The notes beneath the pieces were generated by a model that was given only the letters and a program-made list of their open reading frames with translations, searched no databases and was not told the origin of the DNA. Both the position numbers and the translations under genes were made by a program. From Alphaproteobacteria bacterium (GTDB lineage: Bacteria; Pseudomonadota; Alphaproteobacteria; Rhizobiales; CAJQND01), in assembly GCA_024227565.1 (NCBI GenBank), contig JAAEUE010000399.1, forward strand, positions 1-64,000: a stretch of 64,000 nucleotides of DNA, given 5' to 3'. Position 1 is the stretch's first letter; each line of letters starts with the position of its first letter. Of this stretch, positions 26,117 through 37,574 are shown piece by piece.

Positions 26117-26764
26117 ATGAGATTGTTTTTCCATAAGCATCCCCTGCTGACCTTTGTGCTGGTCGTGTGCATTTACAGCGCCGCCAAAGGCGCCTTTTCC
26201 ATGCTGTTCCATACCGACGAGCAGCAAACCGCCCACTCTGAAATCCGCCAGACCATCGGCGCCATTGCGAGCAAGCAGGTGGCGCTGGAGGAACGCGATG
26301 TGCTGGCCGCCATCCAGCTTTTCCGGAACAAATCAAGGCGCCAGCCCCCCTCGACGCGCAAGACGGACAGTGCCGTTACCACCCTTGGCCTGATCACCAG
26401 CGCCCAGGCGGCCCAAACCGCGGCGCAGCAGCATCCAGACATTTTCAAGCGCGCCGGCTTCGCCTCCTTTGAGAAGGTTCCAGGAGTGCTGGCAAGCGTG
26501 AGCCTGGGCGCCTTTGTGCTGGCTCTGCAGGACAGCCACACTTCCCTGCGCAACGCCATGCGTAAGGGTGAAAGACTGGCCGCTGATCCAAAAACTAAAA
26601 AGGCGCTGCGGGCGCAGATTACGCGCCAGATGGGCGGCATCTCAAATCAGCTGAAAGTTCTTGAGCTGATGGCAGAATCCGCCAAAGCCCTGCCAGGCAA
26701 TCTGGAGCTGGTCAAAAGGCACCGCCGCGCGATCGTTCAAGCCATTAGTGCAGCCAGAGCCTGA
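26117..26764 (+). CDS. Hypothetical membrane-anchored protein
   Basis: A 215-residue protein I do not recognise. Residues 10-28 form one hydrophobic segment (LLTFVLVVCIYSAAKGAF), so the body is probably anchored and exported. The remainder is rich in Ala, Arg, Lys and Gln and likely helical, with a second mildly hydrophobic patch near 130 (VLASVSLGAFVLALQ). ATG at 26117 is preferred to a TTG three codons earlier. Codon use looks like that of its neighbours. It has no evident operon partner. Confidence 0.5.
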   Translation: MRLFFHKHPLLTFVLVVCIYSAAKGAFSMLFHTDEQQTAHSEIRQTIGAIASKQVALEERDVLAAIQLFRNKSRRQPPSTRKTDSAVTTLGLITSAQAAQTAAQQHPDIFKRAGFASFEKVPGVLASVSLGAFVLALQDSHTSLRNAMRKGERLAADPKTKKALRAQITRQMGGISNQLKVLELMAESAKALPGNLELVKRHRRAIVQAISAARA

Positions 26765-26987
26765 GAGTTCAGCGCTCATAGATCGCCAATCGTGGGCTTC
26801 ATTGACAAACGCCGCCGCCGGCCCCATCTATCGGGTCAGGGACCAGAGCCCCTGCCGCTCGCTGGCGCTGCCATGGTGAAGCTCTGCACGACCTCCTCCA
26901 TCGAACCCCATCAGATTATGCGGGACCGAGGGTAACGCGAGCCTCCTTTAGACACTCCTGCATTCATAAACTGAATGAGGTTTCACG

Positions 26988-27428
26988 ATGACCGTTACAC
27001 AACACATGCCCAGCATTGACGCCTTGAAAAGCCAAGCCAAACGCTTGCGCACAGAGTTGGCGCACGCAGGCACCGAGCTCGGCCACAGCCGGGTGCTGGA
27101 ACTCATGGCCAAGCAACATGGCTATAAGGACTGGAACACCCTTCATGCCGCCGTGGGCAACCGCCCCCAGCCGGCGCCGGTCATTCTTGGCCAAAGACTG
27201 AGTGGGCATTATTTGAACCAGCCGTTTGAAGGCAAGGTTGTTGGTGTTCAAGCCACGGCTGAACCGGACCGCTTCCGGGTTACGCTCAATTTCGATGCGC
27301 CGGTGGACGTTGTGACCTTTGAGGGTTTCAACAACTTCCGCCAAAGGGTCTCCGGCGTGATTGACCGCAAAGGCGTGACCGCGGAGAAAACCTCCGACGG
27401 CAATCCACATCTGGTTTTAAGCCTATAA
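26988..27428 (+). CDS. Glyoxalase-superfamily-type small protein
   Basis: A 146-residue protein. Its N-terminal half (IDALKSQAKRLRTELAHAGT, then HSRVLELMAKQHGYKDWNTL) matches the conserved helical domain of small proteins annotated as glyoxalase superfamily. The C-terminal half is a beta-rich domain (LSGHYLNQPFEGKVVGV, VTFEGFNNFRQRVSGVIDRK). The exact role is not known. GAGG lies before the ATG, and a strong terminator follows the stop, so it is probably a single-gene unit. Confidence 0.62.
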   Translation: MTVTQHMPSIDALKSQAKRLRTELAHAGTELGHSRVLELMAKQHGYKDWNTLHAAVGNRPQPAPVILGQRLSGHYLNQPFEGKVVGVQATAEPDRFRVTLNFDAPVDVVTFEGFNNFRQRVSGVIDRKGVTAEKTSDGNPHLVLSL

Positions 27429-27435
27429 ACTGGGA

Positions 27436-27490
27436 TGCGCTCTGAAAGGATTGGCCGGCATCACGCCAGCCAATCCTGAGGGCGCTTTTT
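27436..27490 (+). terminator. Rho-independent terminator after the glyoxalase-type gene
   Basis: GCGCTCTGAAAGGATTGGC pairs with GCCAATCCTGAGGGCGC around a short loop and is followed by TTTTT. It lies seven bases after the stop codon of the upstream gene. Confidence 0.8.
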
Positions 27491-27683
27491 AGTCAGCTAG
27501 CTTGCGCCTCTACCTGGTCTTCATCCCAATATCGTTTTGCCGCCCTGTTTGTGATGATCACGGAGCCAAGCATTTGGCAGGAAATTCAGGTTTTGATCGT
27601 CCGCGCGCACGAGTGGTCACGACCGCCGCGCCAGGGCGCATGTCCAGGTTCGAAACTCCCGGAATGTACTTTGCAGACCCCGG

Positions 27684-29060
27684 TCAATTGCCGGCAAGGT
27701 GATTGCCCCGGCGCAACACACAGCCGGACTTCTTCACCGCAAGTTTTCCCTTGAAACCTAGCAGGCTTCGCCAATTCGACCTGGCGCACTCCGGGCGTTC
27801 AATCGCGCCTTTCAATCGTAGCGTGGCGAACACCCGGTCGGTTTTCGCAAAGCGCTTTAAAGTTTTATCGGCTGCCGTCGCCTGCAACAAAAACAACGCC
27901 GAACCGCGTTTTTTAGTTCCCCGCGCGATACCGCCTATGCCCTCAATGTATTGAACTGAATTGTCCTCTGCCGTGATCTTGGCCAGGAACGGGACCTGCA
28001 GCACCACGTCTTTGCGGATGTTGATCTGCATGAACTCAGCACCCAGATGCTCGGTCAATGTGTTTTTGATGCTTGAGGAGAAGTATATTGTCTCCGCCCC
28101 TCCGTTGAAAAGGACGGTGCTGCCTTCAATGGCGTTGCGGATCTGCTCTACGTTCCAGAGTTTTGAGGTGGCGGGTATGGGCGCAGTTGCCGTGTTTTGG
28201 CCCGTTGATGCTTTGGCAAAGAAGAAGTCACCAGTCATCTGGTCATAGTAGCTGGGGATCTGGAGATGGCTGAATTTCGTCTTGGCGATCCGGGCAACTT
28301 CATCTCGCACCGTGATGGCCAGGCGGCGTAGTTCCAGGCTGCCGTTGTCTATATGTTTGAGAAGGGTCTTGGTGAACAGGCCATTTTTTCCGTCGCCTTG
28401 CGAATAATCCAGCGCAGTTTGCCGCGCTCCAGCTGCGTACATGACGAAGGTGCCGAACGGATTGTCCACCCTGGCCATGCCGCGTGTGCCCCCGACACTT
28501 CTGGTGCCATGGGCCAAGGGGTTGTTGCGGCACGCATCCAGAATAACAATTCCGCGCCGGGCCGGTGCAGCGTTCACATCGGCCAGAAGATCGTCAAGCG
28601 AGATTGCCTCAGAGCGGATCAGGTTCTCTTCGCCCATGTTGAGCAGCGGCATATCCACCGGCAGCAAGTAATTGCGACCCGCAACCTCGATGCCGTGACC
28701 GGCGTAGTAGATGAGCGCGGTCTGATTGGCGCGCGTGACGCGGAGCCAGTCTGAGACCGACCAAACCATTCCCCGGCGGTCGAGATTTTCCAGCAGAGTG
28801 ACGGCAAAGCCCACACTCTTCAGTTTCGCCGCCAAGGCGCGAGCGTCGTTTGTCGGGTTCTTCAGTTGTTCAAGATGTTGATAATTTGCGTTGCCGATCA
28901 CAAGCGCAACCCGTTCTCCTTCTGCGGCATCCGCCCGGCCAGACGGCATGATCCACATGCCGGCTGCACACCAGAACAGCGCCAACAGAACGCCAAGCCG
29001 GCGCAGGGCGCACCGGTTAACTGGCCTCCGACAGAGCCTCATATGCATTCTCAAGCACAC
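27684..29060 (-). CDS. Caspase-like (peptidase C14) exported protein, locus 1
   Basis: A 458-residue protein with an N-terminal hydrophobic export signal (about 22-45). Residues about 48-275 form a caspase-fold p20-like domain: ALVIGNANYQHLEQLKNP, the catalytic His122 in YYAGHGIE and Cys177 in LDACRNNPLAHG. Thus both dyad residues are kept. The C-terminal 180 residues are not recognised. Starts at 29060 (GTG), 29048 and 29042 are all possible and all overlap the 3' end of the upstream gene, so the two are translationally coupled. Bacterial members of this family are linked to stress, cell death or envelope processes; the target here is unknown. Confidence 0.8.
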   Translation of the reverse strand: MCLRMHMRLCRRPVNRCALRRLGVLLALFWCAAGMWIMPSGRADAAEGERVALVIGNANYQHLEQLKNPTNDARALAAKLKSVGFAVTLLENLDRRGMVWSVSDWLRVTRANQTALIYYAGHGIEVAGRNYLLPVDMPLLNMGEENLIRSEAISLDDLLADVNAAPARRGIVILDACRNNPLAHGTRSVGGTRGMARVDNPFGTFVMYAAGARQTALDYSQGDGKNGLFTKTLLKHIDNGSLELRRLAITVRDEVARIAKTKFSHLQIPSYYDQMTGDFFFAKASTGQNTATAPIPATSKLWNVEQIRNAIEGSTVLFNGGAETIYFSSSIKNTLTEHLGAEFMQINIRKDVVLQVPFLAKITAEDNSVQYIEGIGGIARGTKKRGSALFLLQATAADKTLKRFAKTDRVFATLRLKGAIERPECARSNWRSLLGFKGKLAVKKSGCVLRRGNHLAGN

Positions 29061-29679
29061 TTTCGATCTTTTGCATGGCCTCTACATAACCTTTTTCGCC
29101 GTCTGCATCTTCTTCCTTGGCAAGTTCCATGGACACCGCAAAGGCGCTGCGCGCCTGCTCAAGCGCCGATAGAGTTTCCTCCTTCGGCTTTTTCCTGTCC
29201 ATGCTTTCGACCACCTGCGTCACTGTCTCCACCTTGGCTGGTGTTTTTTCAGGCAGTTTTTTCTCGTTGGCTTTCAAGTCGATGGAAAATTGCTTCATCA
29301 TCCGCGTCATGCAAATGCGGCGGCTGACAAACTGCTTGTTGAACCGCTTGCATCGCTCGGTGCTCTTGTTGGCCCGGTTTGCGGCCTCCTCAACACTTTG
29401 GGCCGGGCGCACGACCACCACGGGTGCTCTCCTTTTTGCCCTGATCCTGCGCCGCTTTTTGGATCTGCGGGATCTGATTTTCCGCGTACGTGAAGGCGAC
29501 CGGCGCCGGGTTCTGGGTTTCTTCCTGGCATCCTCTCTTTCAGAAAGGCCGCCACCATTACCACCGCCACCGCCACCACCACCGCCGCCGCCGGTTGCCC
29601 AGGCTGGCGCGGACAGAGCTATGGCTCCGCCGATCAAGCATGCTGTTAGAAAAAGCCAAATTCTTGAAAACACAGTCAT
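29017..29679 (-). CDS. Exported Gly-rich and Arg-rich protein, partner of caspase locus 1
   Basis: A 220-residue protein with a clear signal peptide (1-29, ending SAPAWA). A glycine run (about 30-44) follows, then a strongly basic Arg/Lys tract (about 50-90). Next is a segment with two cysteines (ERCKRFNKQFVSRRIC, 12 residues between) and a charged helical C-terminus. I know no named family. Its 3' end overlaps the caspase gene, so both are one operon. The two-cysteine pattern recurs in the basic protein of the second caspase locus. Confidence 0.6.
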   Translation of the reverse strand: MTVFSRIWLFLTACLIGGAIALSAPAWATGGGGGGGGGGGNGGGLSEREDARKKPRTRRRSPSRTRKIRSRRSKKRRRIRAKRRAPVVVVRPAQSVEEAANRANKSTERCKRFNKQFVSRRICMTRMMKQFSIDLKANEKKLPEKTPAKVETVTQVVESMDRKKPKEETLSALEQARSAFAVSMELAKEEDADGEKGYVEAMQKIESVLENAYEALSEAS

Positions 29680-30446
29680 ATGCAGTTGCCTCCCTTGCCC
29701 TAGGCGCTGCCCTTAGGATGCTGTACATTCCTGAACGCAGTTTTTGGGCAGCCTCAATTGCCCCCGGAAGCTCTTATAGTTCAGGATTAACGTCAAAACA
29801 GAACCTGAACCATGTTAAATGTACTATACCCTCTGATTTTTCATCGATTAAAGCCCTAAATTAACGCTCCATAAAATTTTCAACACGCACCTAAGCTTAC
29901 TTAAAATTGCATTCTGCTCATTATTCACTATGCATGTTCCGCGGATTTTCGAGAAAACTCAGATTGAATACTCTGTTGCCATGCTTCCCAGTTCAATTTG
30001 AGTTTTCAAGCCGTCCAAGCCGGGCAAAACCTCACCAGAAACGGCGATTCTGCCAAACGAACCCATTTTTTCACAACCCATTGGAATCAGTTGAAACTCC
30101 CGCCACTGTCGGAGTGCGTTTATCTATTTGATTGAAGTTCCCGCCATCCCAACTGTCAGTGGCCTTAGACCGTCCGTTCGCATCAATCTAAGCTATGATT
30201 CACGTGCGCGTGTGCGACCATGCCGCAGGGTTTGTTAGACTTCGGCAAGGTTGCGTCCGCCTCGCGCCCATGCTAGAGGGAGCCCCGGTTTGTGGGGAAG
30301 CCGTGTCCGGCATCTCATTCCAAAAATTAAAACTAACAAAATCAAGACGTTAAACAACAAGGTTGGCGGCACGCCTGGAGCTAAACTAAGGTGAAAACAC
30401 CAGATCCAAGCGCCCTTGTTCTGAAAGCATAAGAGATAGACCTATC
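29680..30446. other. Long intergenic region upstream of the ATP synthase operon
   Basis: About 770 bases without a convincing gene, markedly AT-richer than the flanking genes around 29750-30110 and 30310-30370. It lies between two divergent units and should hold the promoter of the exported-protein/caspase operon and that of atpH. A 74-codon frame at 29907-30131 has no recognisable content. I see no clear terminator, riboswitch or repeat. Confidence 0.4.
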
Positions 30447-31006
30447 GTGGCTGTTCAAGATCCCTCAATCTCCGGCGTGCCTGGCCGATATGCGACCGCT
30501 CTTTTCGAGCTCGCCAGCGACGCCAACTCGGTTGACGATACGGGCGCTGATTTGGCCAGCATCGGCCAGATGCTCGACACATCGGACGACCTGCAGCGCT
30601 TGGTGCGCTCACCTGTATTCAGCTCAGACGAGCAATGGACGGCGCTCAGCGCGGTTCTTGCCAAGGCCGGCATCAAGGGCCTCGGCGCCAACTTTGTGGG
30701 CCTGGTGGCTCAGAATCGGCGCCTGTTCGCCTTGCGCGACATGATCACCGCCTACGGCAAGCTGGTAGCCTATGCCCGCGGCGAAGTTTCAGCGGAAGTT
30801 ACCTCGGCTGAGGAACTGGGCGCTGCCCAGGTGAAAAAGCTCAAAGAGGCCCTCAAAGAACAAGTGGGCCGCGATGTTCAAATGGAAGAGAAGGTCGATC
30901 CAGACATTCTCGGTGGTCTGATCGTCAAGGTCGGCAGCCGGATGGTCGACAGTTCGCTCCGTACCAAACTCAACAATCTTAAAATTGCTATGAAAGAGGT
31001 AGGCTG

Positions 31007-31007
<1 letters not shown>
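30447..31007 (+). CDS. atpH: ATP synthase F1 subunit delta
   Basis: A 186-residue protein with GTG start. GRYATALFELASDANSVD near 12 and the C-terminal KVDPDILGGLIVKVGSRMVD plus SSLRTKLNNLK are the family signatures. Delta joins the F1 head to the peripheral stalk. The TGA overlaps the atpA ATG (positions 31005-31009), so the genes are translationally coupled. It is the first of five genes in the usual alphaproteobacterial F1 order. Confidence 0.95.
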
Positions 31008-32536
<1,529 letters not shown>

Positions 32537-32574
32537 AGCCAACTAGAGACAGAACCAACAAGGACTTGCTCTAG

Positions 32575-33462
32575 ATGGCCAGCCTCAAGGATCTCAGAAA
32601 CCGGATTGCCTCGGTCAAGGCGACGCAGAAGATCACCAAAGCCATGCAAATGGTTGCGGCGGCAAAACTGCGCAAAGCCCAGGAAGCAGCCGAAGCTGCC
32701 CGCCCTTACTCAGAGCGGATGGCTTCAGTGCTCTCCAACCTGGCCGCTGGTCAGGAAGGCAATGACAGTGCTTCTCCGTTGCTCGCAGGTACCGGCAAGG
32801 AAGATGTGCACCTGTTGCTCGTCGCCACAGCCGAACGCGGCCTGTGCGGCGGCTTCAACAGCAACATCGCCCGCCTTGCCCGCGATCATGCCCAGGAGCT
32901 GATCGAGAACGGCAAGACCGTCAAAATCCTCTGCGTCGGCAAGAAGGGCAACGATGCCCTGAAACGCACCTACGCCAGCCTCATCATGGATGTGGTTGAT
33001 CTGCGCCATGTGAAGCAGGTGGGCTTTGCAGATGCCAACGGCATCGGCACCCGCGTCTTGAAAATGTTCGAGGACGGTGAGTTTGACGTGTGCACGCTAT
33101 TCTTCTCCAAGTTCGAGAACGTCATCACACAGGTTCCAACCGCGCTGCAGCTCATTCCGGCCAACGTTGAAGCTGCTGAAGACGGCGAAGCGCTGGATCT
33201 GAACGGCGCGGTCTATGATTACGAGCCCGAAGAAAGCGAAATTCTGGAGACCCTGTTGCCCCGCAACGTGTCTGTGCAGATTTTCCGCGGCCTTCTGGAG
33301 AACGCAGCCTCCGAACAGGGCGCCCGCATGAGCGCCATGGACAATGCGACACGCAACGCCGGTGATATGATCGACAAGCTGACCATGAGCTACAACCGTC
33401 AGCGTCAGGCACAGATCACCAAGGAACTGATTGAAATTATCTCGGGCGCAGAAGCGCTCTAA
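32575..33462 (+). CDS. atpG: ATP synthase F1 subunit gamma
   Basis: A 295-residue central-stalk subunit. N-terminal SLKDLRNRIASVKATQKI and C-terminal ASEQGARMSAMDNATRNA and LTMSYNRQRQAQITKELIEI are the two helices of the rotating shaft. It lies 38 bases after atpA and 23 before atpD. Confidence 0.96.
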   Translation: MASLKDLRNRIASVKATQKITKAMQMVAAAKLRKAQEAAEAARPYSERMASVLSNLAAGQEGNDSASPLLAGTGKEDVHLLLVATAERGLCGGFNSNIARLARDHAQELIENGKTVKILCVGKKGNDALKRTYASLIMDVVDLRHVKQVGFADANGIGTRVLKMFEDGEFDVCTLFFSKFENVITQVPTALQLIPANVEAAEDGEALDLNGAVYDYEPEESEILETLLPRNVSVQIFRGLLENAASEQGARMSAMDNATRNAGDMIDKLTMSYNRQRQAQITKELIEIISGAEAL

Positions 33463-33485
33463 GGATCGAAGAGAAGGTAAAAGCA

Positions 33486-34979
<1,494 letters not shown>

Positions 34980-35004
34980 GGCGATAAACGTTTAGGATCG
35001 AACC

Positions 35005-35400
35005 ATGGCTGAGATGCTGAACTTTGAAATGGTGTCCCCAGAGCGGCTTTTGCTCTCTGAGGAAGTGACCTCGGTCACGGTTCCCGGCACGGACGGAGAC
35101 TTCACGGTCTTCGCCGCGCACGCTCCAGTTCTGTCCACTATGCGCCCAGGCGTCGTGGATGTGCAGAAGGCGAGCGGCGAGGAGCGCATCTTCGTACGCG
35201 GCGGTTTTGCCGAGGTGAACCCGGCCGGCCTGATCATTCTCGCCGAAGAAGCCATCGCCATGGCAGACCTCAACAAGGACACGTTGGCCCAACAGATCCA
35301 AAACGCGCAAGAAGACGTGGATGACGCCAGCGACGATGAGAAAAAGCGCCGTGCGCAAGAAGCGCTGGATCATCTGAAGCAGCTGGAAACGGCGCTCTAG
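35005..35400 (+). CDS. atpC: ATP synthase F1 subunit epsilon
   Basis: A 131-residue protein with the beta-sandwich domain (LNFEMVSPERLLLSEEVTSV, VPGTDGDFTVFAAHAPVLST) and a C-terminal helical hairpin ending EEKKRRAQEALDHLKQLETA-type text. Epsilon couples rotation to catalysis and can inhibit ATP hydrolysis. It closes the F1 operon, 25 bases after atpD. Confidence 0.95.
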   Translation: MAEMLNFEMVSPERLLLSEEVTSVTVPGTDGDFTVFAAHAPVLSTMRPGVVDVQKASGEERIFVRGGFAEVNPAGLIILAEEAIAMADLNKDTLAQQIQNAQEDVDDASDDEKKRRAQEALDHLKQLETAL

Positions 35401-35421
35401 CGCCTGGCTGACACAAGCGCC

Positions 35422-36048
35422 TTGGACACCGCCAAGCGAGAATCCGCCTCCGCTTACCGCAACGAAAGTCCTATCGCGGACCAACTGGTGCGCCTGCTTG
35501 GCGATACGCAGGGCGATGTGCTGGAAGTGGCATCGGGCACCGGGCAACATGCCGTGGCCTTCTCCACCGCGCTGCCCAAGCTGACCTGGTGGCCAACCGA
35601 CATTGCGCCGGCAAACCTTGCCAGCATCGACACCTGGCGCAGCGAGGCCGGACAAGGCACGCTTCAAGCCGCGCAGCCCCTGGATGTGAGCTCGCCCGCC
35701 TGGACCACCGGCGCCCCCATGCCGCCGCTGCCGGACACAGCTCAGGCCATCGTCTGCATCAACATGGTGCACATCTCGCCCTGGATCGTCACTGAGGGCC
35801 TGTTTGCCGGCGCTCGGCACCGGCTTGGATCGGGCGGTGTGTTGTTCCTGTACGGGCCCTACCGGCGGCAGGGCCGGCACACCTCGCAAGGTAATTCACG
35901 CTTCGATATCTCTTTGCGCGTTGAAGACAGCCGTTGGGGCACTAGAGATCTGGAGGCGGTTCAGGCTCTTGGGCAGATGCACCAGTTCACCTTGGCTGAA
36001 GTGGTGGACATGCCGGCCAACAATTTGTCGTTGATTTTCAGGCGGTAG
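35422..36048 (+). CDS. DUF938 SAM-dependent methyltransferase-like protein
   Basis: A 208-residue protein with TTG start at 35422, 21 bases after atpC and probably read through from the operon. The SAM-binding loop VLEVASGTGQHAVAFS (near 34-49), TWWPTDIAP and INMVHISPW are hallmarks of DUF938 methyltransferase-like proteins. The substrate is unknown. Confidence 0.8.
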   Translation: MDTAKRESASAYRNESPIADQLVRLLGDTQGDVLEVASGTGQHAVAFSTALPKLTWWPTDIAPANLASIDTWRSEAGQGTLQAAQPLDVSSPAWTTGAPMPPLPDTAQAIVCINMVHISPWIVTEGLFAGARHRLGSGGVLFLYGPYRRQGRHTSQGNSRFDISLRVEDSRWGTRDLEAVQALGQMHQFTLAEVVDMPANNLSLIFRR

Positions 36049-36073
36049 CTCCACAGCTTACGGCACAATTGCT

Positions 36074-36532
36074 CTAACAGCTCGGATAGCGCGGCCTTCC
36101 ATGGCGGATGGGCTTGGCGGCGTCGGTTCCGTAAACCACTTCATCCAACTCGGCCCAATGGCACGCCGTCTCACACATGGGACACGGACGCCCGCCGCTG
36201 GTGTAGATGACGCAGCCGGAAAGATCCCGGGTGCCAAGCCGCCGGCAAGCGTCCTGTATGGCTTCAACCTCGCCGTGGGCCGTGGGATCGGTTTTCAAGG
36301 CACTGCGGTTCCACCCTTCGCCCACGATCTTGTTGTTCTTGACGATCACCGCCCCATAGGGCGTGCCCTCGCCGCGGCTGGATCCGGTTTCGGCCAGATC
36401 GAACGCCCTTTTCAGAAAGGCAAGCGGGCCAGGGTTGGCCGGTTGCAACAAGCTGCCGGCCGCATGCGCAGCAGTGCCGGGCACGACCGCCAGGCTTGCC
36501 ATCAGGCGGGTGAACAGGCGGCGGGTCAACAT
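36074..36532 (-). CDS. Tat-exported nucleoside/guanine deaminase-like protein
   Basis: From the ATG at 36532 this is a 152-residue protein with a Tat-like leader (MLTRRLFTRLMASLAVVPGT, then AAHAAG). The cytidine-deaminase-like zinc site is present as HGEVEAI and PCPMCETA, with glycine instead of the common alanine in H-x-E. It overlaps the 3' end of the next gene upstream (36526-36885), a close cytoplasmic paralogue. A periplasmic deaminase of this family is uncommon. The substrate is not known. Confidence 0.7.
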   Translation of the reverse strand: MLTRRLFTRLMASLAVVPGTAAHAAGSLLQPANPGPLAFLKRAFDLAETGSSRGEGTPYGAVIVKNNKIVGEGWNRSALKTDPTAHGEVEAIQDACRRLGTRDLSGCVIYTSGGRPCPMCETACHWAELDEVVYGTDAAKPIRHGRPRYPSC

Positions 36533-36885
36533 CGCCGATACTCCGGCCGGCCGCTGTCGGTCAGGCCCGCCCCATGGATCAACCGGCCAAGCCGGGCCCA
36601 ATAGGCAGCGGTCTCGCACATGGGGCAGGGCTTGGACGTGGAGACCATGGTGCAGCCGGACAGGTCCTGCGTCTTGAGGCGCGATGCGGCATCTCTTATG
36701 GCTTCCATTTCCGCATGAGCGGTCGGGTCGCCCTTGGTCACCACGCGGCTGGGGCCGAGCCCCACGATTTCACCGTCCTTGACGATCACCGCCCCATAGG
36801 ACTGATCGCCGGCGGAAACGGCCCGGCGGCGCATCTCCTCGGCCTTGGCCATGAAAGCGGCAGCATCTGTCGGCGTCAGGGTCAT
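36526..36885 (-). CDS. Nucleoside deaminase (CDA fold), cytoplasmic
   Basis: A 119-residue zinc deaminase with HAEMEAI near 57 and PCPMCETAAYWA near 87, plus SYGAVIVKDGEIVG at the N-terminus. This pattern fits guanine- or tRNA-adenosine-deaminase-like enzymes, but the short length and the context in an operon with a ureohydrolase suggest a catabolic enzyme. It is followed by a Tat-exported paralogue with seven bases of overlap. Confidence 0.75.
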   Translation of the reverse strand: MTLTPTDAAAFMAKAEEMRRRAVSAGDQSYGAVIVKDGEIVGLGPSRVVTKGDPTAHAEMEAIRDAASRLKTQDLSGCTMVSTSKPCPMCETAAYWARLGRLIHGAGLTDSGRPEYRRC

Positions 36886-36906
36886 GGACCCAGTGTGGGC
36901 CCAATC

Positions 36907-37566
36907 TCAAAGGGTTTCAAGCAGGCGCGGCAGCTGGGCCATGTCGTCGAACAGGGTGCGTGCGCCGGCGTCCATCAGCTTTTCAGCCGTGCGCGAGGTG
37001 CAGTGGCTGCCCCCCACAAAGGCCAGAACCGGCATGCCCAGGGTGCGCGCGGCAAGGGTGCCTGAGGAGCCGTCTTCTATGACGACGGTGCCGGCGGCCG
37101 CAGCGCCGGTCATTTTCAGAACATACTCAAACAGATCGGTGGCCGGTTTGGGCTGTGCCACCATGTCGGCGCTGTAAACATGGCGGCCGAAGTGTCGATC
37201 CAGACCGGCAAAGCCCAAGCTCGACTTCACGCGCTCGCTGCCGCTGTTGGAGGCGACGCTCTTGAGGGTGTCGAGCCCGTCCAGAACATGCTCGACACCG
37301 GGAATGGCTTCGAGCTTTTTTGCAAACAGTTCCATAGTCTTAGCATGGTGACGCGTCTCGAAATCTGACGGCAGCGGCAGGCCGAAGTCCGCCTCGAACT
37401 GTGCGAACATGGTGACGTTGGCCATGCCCACATAGTTATCGCGCACATACTCCGGCGAGACCTCCACACCCAGGTCTGTGAAGACTTCCGATTCTGCGAT
37501 GCAGGCCAACCATTCACTGTCGACCAGCACACCGTCGCAATCGAAGATCACATGCTCTACCACCAT
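36907..37566 (-). CDS. HAD-superfamily hydrolase (beta-phosphoglucomutase-like)
   Basis: From the ATG at 37566 the protein has 219 residues. Motif I DCDGVLVDSE, the threonine/serine motif VASNSGSERV, Lys in PKPATDLFEYV and motif IV VIEDGSSG identify a subfamily IA HAD hydrolase with a helical cap. A TTG four codons earlier overlaps the agmatinase stop and has an AAGGA site close by. It sits between the ureohydrolase and deaminase genes; its substrate is unknown. Confidence 0.8.
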   Translation of the reverse strand: MVVEHVIFDCDGVLVDSEWLACIAESEVFTDLGVEVSPEYVRDNYVGMANVTMFAQFEADFGLPLPSDFETRHHAKTMELFAKKLEAIPGVEHVLDGLDTLKSVASNSGSERVKSSLGFAGLDRHFGRHVYSADMVAQPKPATDLFEYVLKMTGAAAAGTVVIEDGSSGTLAARTLGMPVLAFVGGSHCTSRTAEKLMDAGARTLFDDMAQLPRLLETL

Positions 37567-37574
37567 GGCCGGCT

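Noticed and set aside
28353..29864. Several forward frames opposite caspase locus 1
   Set aside because: All are antisense to the caspase gene and the Gly/Arg-rich gene; the proline runs in them mirror the glycine codons.
29680..30446. Small RNA or riboswitch before atpH
   Set aside because: The region is long and AT-rich but shows only a weak CCCC/GGGG hairpin and no terminator-like stem with a T-run, so no RNA gene can be supported.
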